A stretch of 64,000 bases of DNA from Carnobacterium_A sp047553015 (GTDB lineage: Bacteria; Bacillota; Bacilli; Lactobacillales; Carnobacteriaceae): assembly GCF_047553015.1 (NCBI RefSeq), contig NZ_CP180212.1, positions 2,108,001 to 2,172,000 on the forward strand, read 5' to 3'. The position numbers and the translations under genes are program-made. The notes under the pieces were generated by a model. The model made no database searches. It had not been told where the DNA came from and saw only the letters and a program-made list of their open reading frames with translations. Shown here one piece after another: positions 56,148-63,640 of the stretch. Position 1 is the stretch's first letter, and each line of letters opens with the position of its first letter.

Positions 56148-56357
56148 AAATTTTTTATCCTCTCTTTTACAAATAAAATTTTATTAGTTTCGGAAGAAAC
56201 TATTTTTGATAAATAGACCCATTCTTTATAACACTTATTTTAACTAGCTATTTGTTATTTTCTCTTCCAATCGTTACATTTTATTTCCCATCTGTAAACA
56301 GGCAAGTTAGAAGCGTTGGCTACTTCATCCTATTTTTTTAATATAACTACAATCAAA

Positions 56358-56387
56358 AAAGAGAATTGCTATTGAACAATTCTCTTT
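56358..56387 (-). terminator. Terminator of the unknown two-gene cassette
   Basis: Perfect arms AAAGAGAATTG/CAATTCTCTTT, 8-nt loop, followed by T-rich sequence on the minus strand, about 60 bp past the stop at 56450. Confidence 0.8.
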
Positions 56388-56449
56388 AGCGCACATAAGC
56401 AATGCTATCATTTTTTACTACTTTATTTAAATTTAACTACTTTTATCGA

Positions 56450-57841
56450 TTATATCTCTTCATATAATCTATCAATCTCATCAATTTCCTTTTTTAATCT
56501 ATCAGATATCTCAGTTTCAATAAATTCTTGTTTTATTTTTTCAATAAATCTAATATCCATAAACAAATGTGCGACTGTATTAAGTAACATACCAATATCA
56601 AGATTTTTAGGATTTGATGTGATTTTTGCGTTTATTATTGTACTAGTAGATGCAATTGAGTTTGAAATTAATAAAATTTTCCTTGTTCTAACTTCATATA
56701 GATCTTTTAGTTCGTCTTCTTTACGGAAAAAACCATGGACCAAGGAAATTATTGTATCAAAAATTCTCGATACCATCAATGAAGATCCTACAACCTTCAA
56801 ATCTCTGGCTAAACATATTGCATCGTAATTTTTCTTATAAAGTTTACTAGCGAGTATCTCGTTAACACTTGATAGTATAGGAATTGGGAGGCCAATTTTT
56901 GTATACTCATCAGATTTTAGATGTTGTGCTTGAGCAAAGATTGCTGCTGGTAAATTTAAGGGGTCATCTTTTATCCATTCATAACTTTCTTCAAATAGTA
57001 ATCCTATAGGAACAACTTCATTTGTAATTTTCATAGGATTTCTCATTATCCTATACGATTTAAAGGTATTAAGAGTAATAACATCCGTTAAAATATTCAT
57101 TGTACCAAAGACCCATCCTAAAACAGGATCATGCCCGAGAGTATACATTCTATGGTATGCACCTCCCATATTAATAGTCAAATCTTTTGATCCTTTTGTT
57201 ATATCGTATGCAGGGGTTTGATATAAAATATTAATCCAATGACCTGCTTCATGTTTTTTTAATTTCTTGTCACGAAAATCAGAATTAGATTTCCGATGTG
57301 CTTGCTCAATAGATTTGTCATTATGGTTTAATCTCTCAGATTTATCAAAACTTTCTCCATAATGAAATTTCTCTGCGACATGAGGAAAAATTAAACTTTT
57401 TGAGACTTGTATTGCTACAGCAATAGCAAGAAAAGATAAATCGGTCTTATTAGTAATCGTTGTCTTTCTAGAAAACAGTCGGTTAATCTCATCTAATTCT
57501 TGGAATGCTTCTTTAATTTCACTTTCGGATACGATATCTTCTATAACTACTGCCGTTGAGATGGACTCATTTGCCTGATTTACGATCTTATCCCATTCCT
57601 CCAGAATAGGTCGATTTTTTAGTTTTTTATCTTTTTTTGTAATTTCTAAAGATAACTCTTCAATAGAGGCAGCCTTTCCAAGCGAATATAACAACTCCAT
57701 AGAAGCAGATATATTCATATCTGCTTTCTTTTTAGTCAAAGATAGATCTGAATCCTCAAGAAATGATTTAGATATGTCTTGATTCATTTTCAAAACTTTA
57801 TTTAAATCCATTTCTTCACCAGAATATTTGAACCTACTCAC
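56450..57841 (-). CDS. Unrecognised 463-residue protein of a two-gene cassette
   Basis: I do not recognise the family. The first 130 residues are helical and charged. The middle third contains a patch that looks strongly conserved: AHRKSNSDFRDKKLKKHEAGHW, SKDLTINMGGAYHRMYTLGHD and PVLGWVFGTMNILTD, with several histidines and aspartates that could form an active or metal site. A late segment reads LLNTVAHLFMDIRFIEKIKQEF. No signal peptide or certain membrane helix. The GTG start has GGGAGAG 7-8 nt upstream. It follows the glycine-zipper membrane protein gene by 20 bp and is closed by a terminator. The cassette sits just outside a decayed mobile element, so an accessory, defence or toxin role is possible. 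Confidence 0.6.
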   Translation of the reverse strand: MSRFKYSGEEMDLNKVLKMNQDISKSFLEDSDLSLTKKKADMNISASMELLYSLGKAASIEELSLEITKKDKKLKNRPILEEWDKIVNQANESISTAVVIEDIVSESEIKEAFQELDEINRLFSRKTTITNKTDLSFLAIAVAIQVSKSLIFPHVAEKFHYGESFDKSERLNHNDKSIEQAHRKSNSDFRDKKLKKHEAGHWINILYQTPAYDITKGSKDLTINMGGAYHRMYTLGHDPVLGWVFGTMNILTDVITLNTFKSYRIMRNPMKITNEVVPIGLLFEESYEWIKDDPLNLPAAIFAQAQHLKSDEYTKIGLPIPILSSVNEILASKLYKKNYDAICLARDLKVVGSSLMVSRIFDTIISLVHGFFRKEDELKDLYEVRTRKILLISNSIASTSTIINAKITSNPKNLDIGMLLNTVAHLFMDIRFIEKIKQEFIETEISDRLKKEIDEIDRLYEEI

Positions 57842-57861
57842 TTCAACTCTCTCCCATCCTA

Positions 57862-58407
57862 TTAAGCGCCCAAGTCTTGTTTCAAATCTTTGATAGCAGA
57901 TTGTAATAGAATATTTAATCCAGTTAAATAATCAATTCTGTCTTTATCCGCATTTTTTTCTGTATCTAATGCTTTAAGAATAGCACTTTGCTTAGCGATA
58001 GCATTTTTATAGATCAATTCTTTTGCTTCACGTAATTTTTTATTCTTAAAATGTGATGCCATCCCCATACTAGCACCACCTAATATAACAGCAGGAGCAG
58101 CTAATACAGCAATTCCAGCAACCATTCCACCACCAATTAATGAACCTGCTGCTGCTAAACCACTCGTAATTCCAGCTGCACTAAGGCCGACAACTGAACC
58201 GCCTAAATAAAGACTTGCAAATCCAACACCTGCTCCGGTACTAACTCCAATCGCCCCTGCCAATGCTTCTCCTATTGGTGAGTCTTTTATCTTTCTAGTT
58301 TTTTCTTTAAGTGCCTCATCAGCATCAATAATAACATTTTCTACTGTTTTTAATGAATCTTGGCTTTGAAAATTCATGTTTTTCTTAGACTTAACATATT
58401 CTCCCAT
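57862..58407 (-). CDS. Glycine-zipper membrane protein of a two-gene cassette
   Basis: A 181-residue protein: polar N-terminus (about 1-40), then a 75-residue Gly/Ala-rich hydrophobic region (ALAGAIGVSTGAGVGFASLYLGG ... AAGSLIGGGMVAGIAVLAAPAV) able to form packed or pore-like membrane helices, then a charged helical C-terminus (KNKKLREAKELIYKNAIAKQ). Such glycine-zipper regions are common in small membrane-active proteins and effectors. AAAGGAGG lies about 5 nt before the ATG. First gene of the cassette with the 463-residue protein. Confidence 0.65.
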   Translation of the reverse strand: MGEYVKSKKNMNFQSQDSLKTVENVIIDADEALKEKTRKIKDSPIGEALAGAIGVSTGAGVGFASLYLGGSVVGLSAAGITSGLAAAGSLIGGGMVAGIAVLAAPAVILGGASMGMASHFKNKKLREAKELIYKNAIAKQSAILKALDTEKNADKDRIDYLTGLNILLQSAIKDLKQDLGA

Positions 58408-59112
58408 TCATAATTCCTCCTTTATTGTATTTAATATCTATCACTAAAAACATTTAGTTTTACATCTTATTTTGACTACTATCTTTAAGGGTTACCTACT
58501 TTATTTGAGTACGATTAAGTTATCTGTTATGTATTGTTTAGCTCAATACTATCTTTATACAAGACATATTACAATCGTTTTTCATATTTATATGCTTTTT
58601 CCAATAACTACTCGATATGTACTGTATTTCTACTTTATATTTAATTTTGTCACATCTTTTATTGTAACAAAAGAATAGACATTTGCTGAAGTTAGAATGG
58701 CTACAACGAATCATAAAAGAGATTCTTCCAATAGTTGTATTAGACTACTATCATTTGCTTTACAATTCTAAACTATGCCTTTCAACAAATGATGAAAATT
58801 TTCCAAATGATTCTAAATTAATATTGACCAAAGAGTTTATACACACAACTAATTTCATAAAAGTACTGAAAAAAACTAATTGTTAAAGATAATTACTTAT
58901 ATTATGAGCATAATACTTATTTATCAAAATTAATTGTAGAGTATAAGGCGGATTATTTTGCTGGTATCTTATTAAAAAAGCTAATTTTCTAAAGTGTTTT
59001 AGACGAATAGATTTTCTAAAAATATGAATCACTCAAGTACTTAGATAGATAAAATAATTTTAATCAGTTTTACAAAAAAGTATGACCTCAATAATATATT
59101 CTAATAAATAAA
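58408..59112. other. AT-rich region without supported genes
   Basis: About 700 bp. Several short frames exist, but none has a ribosome site or convincing composition. This looks like decayed DNA beside the integration site, plus the cassette promoter. Confidence 0.5.
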
Positions 59113-59144
59113 AAAACATCTTCCAAATAAATGGAAGATGTTTT
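59113..59144 (-). terminator. Probable original rpsI terminator, displaced
   Basis: AAAACATCTTCCA/TGGAAGATGTTTT stem with 6-nt loop adjoins the left copy of the rpsI 3' end and has a T-run on the minus strand. It likely followed rpsI before integration. Confidence 0.75.
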
Positions 59145-59222
59145 GAAACGTTGATATAATAACGAATTAACGTTTTGAGAATTGTGAAGCTTTACGAGCT
59201 TTTTTCAAACCTGGTTTCTTAC
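59143..59222. repeat. Left direct repeat (att): copy of the rpsI 3' end
   Basis: 80 bp identical to 61560-61639, covering the last 56 bp of rpsI and 24 bp beyond its stop. Beyond 59222 the similarity to rpsI ends abruptly. Confidence 0.93.
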
Positions 59223-59490
59223 TCAAGTAGTTCCTAGTGATTTCTAGCAACTAACTAACCCTTGTTAATGAGGTTAAAACCACTTCTTTAACTACCACAA
59301 ATACCCGTTGCTTAATTTAGAACGTAGTCAAAAATATTCCACGCTAAGGATAAAGAAGAAACAATTTCATCATATTCATTTCTAATATATCAACTACTAT
59401 TTTTTTACTAGAGATGTTAACAGAACGCTAGTACTTAAATCCAATTTAATGCTTCCTTATTCGATAGAATCATATCATTTTCTACATCAA

Positions 59491-59520
59491 AAAGATCTCT
59501 CCAAAATTGGGGAGGTCTTT
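59491..59520. repeat. Hairpin AAAGAYCTCYCC in the decayed element
   Basis: Twelve-base arms with two wobbles around AAAATT; may act as a terminator. A related CTCC-AATT-GGGG theme recurs at 59692-59732. Confidence 0.5.
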
Positions 59521-59691
59521 CGTTAGCTTATTAGATACTCTGAAATCTGAGCTTATCGTATCATATCAAATCTATATAATCCTAAATTAATAATCATCCA
59601 AGTGGATTTTCCCTTCGGCTGAACTAGGCGGGAAATTCCGCTCATTATAAGTTTTTAGGTCATTGTACTACATGAGTGTATTAAGTCTCTC

Positions 59692-59732
59692 CAATTTTGG
59701 GCACCCCGTCATTTGGGGTCTCCTCAAAATTG
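59692..59732. repeat. Stem-loop in the decayed element
   Basis: Outer arms CAATTTTG/CAAAATTG and inner ACCCC/GGGGT pair into one structure. Function unknown. Confidence 0.5.
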
Positions 59733-59743
59733 AGGTAAAGCCA

Positions 59744-59819
59744 TTAAACATCTCGGAAAAACTTCCGACATCTATTATTATTTAAACATCTAGGAAAAAT
59801 TCCCCACATCTTTTATCAT
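59744..59819. repeat. Two tandem 38-bp imperfect repeats
   Basis: Units at 59744-59781 and 59782-59819 share TTAAACATCT, GGAAAAA, CC and ACATCT with about 6 differences in 38. They could be iterons of a lost replication origin or regulator sites. Confidence 0.7.
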
Positions 59820-59903
59820 TTTGAAATAGGCTAAAAATCCCGCTTGTTACAAGATGTAAGCTAACCGAACAAATCGTTATCATCTAGTGATGCTTATTTT
59901 TAA

Positions 59904-60185
59904 TTATCGGTAACTTACATACAGATCAAATGAATCTCGTTCCATTTGGCCACTCTCAATATCACCTTGATATTCCTTAATTTTATTTAGGATTCTTTCT
60001 TCGGATGATTCATCCAAGACTAGAACTTGTAGTGCTGAATTGTCTATTAAAAAGTATCCATCGTTCGTTTCTGATAATACTTTTAATAAAACATGTATCT
60101 TTTCTTCAAAAACATCTGAATTTAAAATATTCCCAGGGGTTTCTTCATAAATAACGTTCAATAAAGCTTCCAACGTCGTCTTCAT
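59904..60185 (-). CDS. Small acidic protein of the element, unknown function
   Basis: A 93-residue soluble, acidic, mixed alpha/beta protein (LEALLNVIYEETPGNIL ... GYFLIDNSALQVLVLDESSEERIL). AGGAGTG lies about 8 nt before the ATG at 60185, so it is probably still translatable. Size and acidity are like immunity or phage accessory proteins. No family recognised. Confidence 0.6.
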   Translation of the reverse strand: MKTTLEALLNVIYEETPGNILNSDVFEEKIHVLLKVLSETNDGYFLIDNSALQVLVLDESSEERILNKIKEYQGDIESGQMERDSFDLYVSYR

Positions 60186-60331
60186 TCTTCAATCACTCCT
60201 AATATTCCTTTATTGAGAATAACACTTACACTATTTTATTCGGTTCTATAATACTCTGCTATTATAGCAAACGAACCAATATGTTAAATCTCTGTAAATA
60301 TAAAAAATTGAAAAGATAGTTACACTAATTT

Positions 60332-60790
60332 TTAGTCTTCAAGATCGTCTTCACCTACAAATACTACTTGTTGGGTTACGTACACTTCTTTCTTATCCAT
60401 CCACATGGCGTAACGTTTCCCGAGGAGCTCAAGAGCTTTATTTCTATCACTATTCTTTGCAGGCAATGAGATTATTTCTGAATACTCATTGTATACAAGT
60501 TATTTTTTCTCTGTATTAGGATTTTTTATAAACTCGCTAACTTTAATCACTACATCTTTGTATCCTTCAGCTTGTCCACTCTCTATTTCTGATAGCATTA
60601 CAAGTATTTGTTTTTGAGTAAGTATCTTTTCATCTTGCAACTCTTCCATTCTAGCCTCTATGTACTCTGAGACCTTAACATTCTTTAACAATCTACTCTC
60701 TGTCGACTCCGCTATTCTCTTACTATAACCACCTTTAACTGCTGATTCAGTAGCATTTAAACAGATGATGTGCTCATTTTTGTCTCTCAT
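60332..60790 (-). pseudogene. Phage terminase small subunit (terS), interrupted
   Basis: The first 96 codons carry the DNA-binding region typical of terminase small subunits: NATESAVKGGYSKRIAESTESRLLKN, KVSEYIEARMEEL and ILTQKQILVMLSEIESG. An in-frame TAA at 60500 follows, and after it the same frame continues NKALELLGKRYAMWMDKKEVYV, the conserved C-terminal signature, to a stop at 60332. A central linker seems missing. TerS diverts phage packaging in satellite islands and recognises pac/cos in phages. The gene is now probably inactive. Confidence 0.78.
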
Positions 60791-60887
60791 TCATACTCCC
60801 CATAAGCACCACTCCTCTCATGCTGATTTTGCGAAAAAAATTAATGCAACAGTACCTGCAGTTAGTAATTAGGAAAATGGTAGAAAT

Positions 60888-61172
60888 TTGTCCAATAGTG
60901 AACGATTAAAAGAAATTGCTGATCTAGATAATTTGACTGACAACGAGCTGCTGTACGGCTCATCACGATCTCACTTAGTTTCAATAATAAAAGAAATTAT
61001 CAAAACTAAATACAGCCTTGTTGTTAATGATGAAATTGCTGATTACTTCTTTAATTCATTCCCTATAGAAATTACCGATAATCCTTATTAGTACAACCCA
61101 GAGTCTTTATTTAGAGAACAAAAATATTTATTTGACAACTTTTTGTTAAATGAACCTATATATAACAAATGA
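60888..61172 (+). pseudogene. Unknown small gene of the element with an in-frame stop
   Basis: From a TTG at 60888, a frame encodes an acidic helical protein (SERLKEIADLDNLTDNELLYG ... FNSFPIEITDNPY). A TAG at 61089 interrupts it, and the same frame then continues sensibly (YNPESLFREQKYLFDNFLLNE) to 61172. No clear ribosome site. Family unknown. Confidence 0.4.
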
Positions 61173-61265
61173 GCGCTAGTTGAATATTCCATAATTTCAT
61201 TAATGAAATTTTTGATTATATTATAAAAGAAATAGATCAGTCTATCCAGAGTATATCTAATAAAT

Positions 61266-61493
61266 ATGAGTCATGGGAAGATGATTAAAACTTACAATCT
61301 GAAAAAAATAACTGTTCATGGTTTCAGACACACACACTGCAGCTTACTATTTGAAGCTGGTGCATCAATAAAGGAAGTTCAAGATAGACTTGGCCATACT
61401 GATATACAAACTACCATGAACATTTATACGCATGTTACTGAAAAAGCTAAGGAAGAAACAGCTCAAAAATTTGCTTCATATGTCAATTTTTAA
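61266..61493 (+). pseudogene. Tyrosine recombinase (integrase) C-terminal fragment
   Basis: 75 residues match the catalytic end of phage/ICE integrases: box II HGFRHTHCSLLFEAGASIKEVQDRLGH and nucleophile region TMNIYTHV with the catalytic Tyr. The SAM-like and core-binding N-terminal two-thirds are gone. It ends 66 bp before the right repeat, the usual position of an integrase gene beside its att site. Confidence 0.88.
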
Positions 61494-61531
61494 AAGAAAC
61501 GTAGTCAAAAGTGTATTCAACGTAACAAAAA

Positions 61532-61561
61532 AAGCACCTCTCGAGTAACCGAGAAGTGCTT
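61532..61561 (-). terminator. Terminator following rpsI
   Basis: AAGCACCTCTCG/CGAGAAGTGCTT with one mismatch and loop AGTAAC, then T7 on the minus strand. It lies on the element side of the right repeat, so it was probably supplied by the element. Confidence 0.83.
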
Positions 61562-61639
61562 GAAACGTTGATATAATAACGAATTAACGTTTTGAGAATT
61601 GTGAAGCTTTACGAGCTTTTTTCAAACCTGGTTTCTTAC
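61560..61639. repeat. Right direct repeat (att) in the rpsI 3' end
   Basis: Identical 80 bp to 59143-59222; it includes the functional end of rpsI. Confidence 0.93.
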
Positions 61640-61976
61640 GTTCAACCATACGTGGGTCACGTGTTAACAGGCCTGCAGCTTTTAAAGGAGCACGGAAATC
61701 TGGATCTACTTGTAGTAACGCGCGAGCGATACCGTGACGTGTAGCGCCAGCTTGTCCAGTGTATCCACCGCCATTTACGTTAACGTGAATGTCATAGTTT
61801 TCCATTGTTTCTGTAACTGCTAAAGGTTGTTTAACGATTACATAAAGATATGGGAAAGGCATGTATTCAGTAATGTCTTTTTTGTTCATGATGATTTTAC
61901 CAGTTCCGGGTACTAAACGTACGCGAGCTGTTGAGTTTTTACGACGGCCTGTGCCGGTATATTGTACTTGTGCCAA
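61584..61976 (-). CDS. rpsI: 30S ribosomal protein S9
   Basis: A 130-residue S9 protein of the small ribosomal subunit; its basic C-terminal tail (KKARKASQFSKR) reaches the P-site tRNA. Typical features are GTGRRKNSTARVRLVPG and GGGYTGQAGATRHGIARAL. It starts 13 bp after rplM and is co-transcribed with it. The last 56 bp coincide with the attachment repeat of the decayed element, and the protein end remains standard. Confidence 0.98.
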   Translation of the reverse strand: MAQVQYTGTGRRKNSTARVRLVPGTGKIIMNKKDITEYMPFPYLYVIVKQPLAVTETMENYDIHVNVNGGGYTGQAGATRHGIARALLQVDPDFRAPLKAAGLLTRDPRMVERKKPGLKKARKASQFSKR

Positions 61977-61989
61977 AGAATTTCCCTCC

Positions 61990-62433
61990 TTAAATTAGGT
62001 TAGTAATGTCTAATACTTCTGGTTGTTGTGCTTGATGAGTATGTTCTGTACCAGCGTAAACATGTAATTTCATGCCTTGTGCACGGCCTAAAGTGTTTTT
62101 AGGTAACATGCCTTTAACTGACATTTCAATCAATTTACGTGGGTTATTAGAGCGTAATTCTCCAGCTGAGACTTGCTTTATGCCACCAATGAAGCCAGTG
62201 TGGTGATAGTAAATTTTGTCCGTTGCTTTTTTACCAGTTAATTTGATTTTTTCTGCATTAATAACAATCACAAAGTCACCAGTGTCAATGTGGGGTGTGA
62301 AAGTTGGTTTATTTTTACCGCGTAGAATAGATGCTACTACAGTAGACAAACGTCCCATTGGGATATCAGTTGCGTCTACCACATACCATTTACGTTCTAC
62401 TTCGCTAGGTTTAGCCATATAAGTTGTACGCAC
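61990..62433 (-). CDS. rplM: 50S ribosomal protein L13
   Basis: A 147-residue L13, an early assembly protein of the large subunit: RKWYVVDATDIPMGRLSTVVASILRGKNKPTFTPHIDTGDFVIVINAEKI and KGMLPKNTLGR are diagnostic. The start is a GTG (MRTTYMAK) behind GGAGG at 8 nt. A hairpin leader upstream probably lets L13 control its own operon. First gene of rplM-rpsI. Confidence 0.98.
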   Translation of the reverse strand: MRTTYMAKPSEVERKWYVVDATDIPMGRLSTVVASILRGKNKPTFTPHIDTGDFVIVINAEKIKLTGKKATDKIYYHHTGFIGGIKQVSAGELRSNNPRKLIEMSVKGMLPKNTLGRAQGMKLHVYAGTEHTHQAQQPEVLDITNLI

Positions 62434-62462
62434 GTTTTATTCCTCCATATTCTTATCTGTTT

Positions 62463-62510
62463 GTTTGAAGCACAATATAAGTTTCCGGGGCTCATTATGT
62501 GGTGGCAAAC
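62463..62510 (-). promoter_or_regulatory. L13-type ribosomal protein leader hairpin
   Basis: On the minus strand, GTTTG/CAAAC closes a structure whose inner stem CACATAATGAG/CTTATATTGTG (two-base internal loop) carries a CCCCGGAAA loop. It lies about 30 bp upstream of rplM, where Firmicutes carry the autoregulatory L13 leader. Confidence 0.6.
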
Positions 62511-62587
62511 AATACCATCTAACATTTTATCGTTTTAAAAGATAAATGTCAATGTTTTCAGACGATTTTTTTATTTTTATTTTCAGC

Positions 62588-63058
62588 TTACTTTATTTTT
62601 TCATTTAATACTAATTTATCTGCTTTTAGATCGATTACTTTTAACCAGCTATTATTTTTTACAAAAATAGTTTTATAGACTTGTTCGTTATCTTTTGAAA
62701 ATAACATCACGCGTGTTCCTTGATTATCTGTTAACAGTCGGCTTTCATAAACAGATAAATCAAGAGTGTTTTTAGCGTATTCTAGTTCTTCGTATTGGCT
62801 AATGTCTGTTACTAGTTCAGCGCTAGCTGCTTCTTCTTCACTGACAGGCGCCGTGTCTTTATCCTCTTCGCTAGATGATTCCATTCCTGCTGAACTTTCA
62901 ACAGCCATGCTTTCTGATGAAGCACTTTCTGTCATAACTTCCTCACTCGATTGAGCAGCGGAATCTGAAGATTCTACCACTGGTTCGTCGGCTGTTTGCG
63001 TACTGCAACCTCCTAAAATAAATGCTGTTGCAAAAAATACGATTACTTTGTTATTCAT
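62588..63058 (-). CDS. Serine/glutamate-rich lipoprotein
   Basis: A 156-residue lipoprotein: signal with lipobox ILGGC, then a low-complexity Ser/Glu/Ala linker (about 25-80), then a short beta-rich domain (LSVYESRLLTDNQGTRVMLFSKDNEQVYKTIFVKNNSWLKVIDLK). The linker suggests a surface-exposed domain held away from the membrane. Unknown function. Confidence 0.72.
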   Translation of the reverse strand: MNNKVIVFFATAFILGGCSTQTADEPVVESSDSAAQSSEEVMTESASSESMAVESSAGMESSSEEDKDTAPVSEEEAASAELVTDISQYEELEYAKNTLDLSVYESRLLTDNQGTRVMLFSKDNEQVYKTIFVKNNSWLKVIDLKADKLVLNEKIK

Positions 63059-63154
63059 TTTTTTCTCCTTTGAAATTATATTTTGTCTATTTTCTTAAGT
63101 ACTAACTGTGATATAGATACAATTATCCTAGTAGTGTAACAAAAATAACTTTAT

Positions 63155-63640
63155 TCACAAAATAAAAGCCATCAAAATAACATCAACGTATCGATTATTC
63201 AACCAAAATTCTTGTTTTAGTATCCCTTCAACAACAAACCCGTTCTTTTGATAAAATCGGATAGCTCGTTGGTTGGTTCCCATCACACGAAGGCTTAACT
63301 TATGGATCCCTTGTTCTTTTGCTTCTTTTTTTAAACCCTCTACTAATTTTTTTCCTACACCGTTGCTTTGCATTGATGGGTCTACACCTATATCAATCAA
63401 CCAAGTCCGTTTATGGGCCTCTAGGTGCGTGGATGGATGAAAGCCGATAAATCCAACTGCTTTACCTTTTAACTCATCAAAGGCCACTAAATGGGTTCCA
63501 ACAGGGAAACGTTTCTTATACTCTTCAGGTGAAGAGTATGTGGTTACTTGTGGTGTATTTCTTTCATTCCATAATTGGTTTTCGATTGCAATTAAATCGG
63601 GATAATCAGACCATTGACTGTGTCGTATCTGAATTGTCAT
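63155..63640 (-). CDS. GNAT family N-acetyltransferase
   Basis: A 161-residue GNAT enzyme: IDIGVDPSMQSNGVGKKLVEGLKKEA is the acetyl-CoA motif A, and LRVMGTNQRAIRFYQKNGFVVEGILKQEFWLNNRYVDVILMA is a RimJ/PhnO-like end. Its ATG lies 35 bp inside the 3' end of truA, so the two are translationally coupled. Substrate unknown. Confidence 0.88.
   Translation of the reverse strand: MTIQIRHSQWSDYPDLIAIENQLWNERNTPQVTTYSSPEEYKKRFPVGTHLVAFDELKGKAVGFIGFHPSTHLEAHKRTWLIDIGVDPSMQSNGVGKKLVEGLKKEAKEQGIHKLSLRVMGTNQRAIRFYQKNGFVVEGILKQEFWLNNRYVDVILMAFIL

Larger units (their letters stand above)
59223..59903. other. Left part of the decayed element, no clear gene
   Basis: About 680 bp. It holds a G/U-paired hairpin at 59491-59520, a stem-loop at 59692-59732 (CAATTTTG/CAAAATTG with inner CCCC/GGGG) and the 38-bp tandem repeat. 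No frame with a ribosome site. Confidence 0.55.
59143..61639. mobile_element. Decayed integrated element (phage satellite or prophage remnant) in rpsI
   Basis: An 80-bp perfect direct repeat of the rpsI 3' end brackets about 2.3 kb. That DNA holds an integrase C-terminal fragment next to the right repeat, a terminase-small-subunit pseudogene, tandem 38-bp repeats, hairpins and small unknown genes. The 3' end of rpsI is a known attachment site for integrative elements in Lactobacillales. Integrase plus terS without other phage genes suggests a PICI-type island that has lost most of its DNA. It can no longer excise by itself. Confidence 0.85.

Noticed and set aside
56450..58407. Including the two-gene cassette in the rpsI element
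   Set aside because: It lies outside the left 80-bp repeat, so it is not bracketed by the att copies.
58472..58886. Two short plus-strand frames in the AT-rich region
   Set aside because: No ribosome site, poor starts (one is TTG) and no family pattern; likely chance frames in low-GC DNA.
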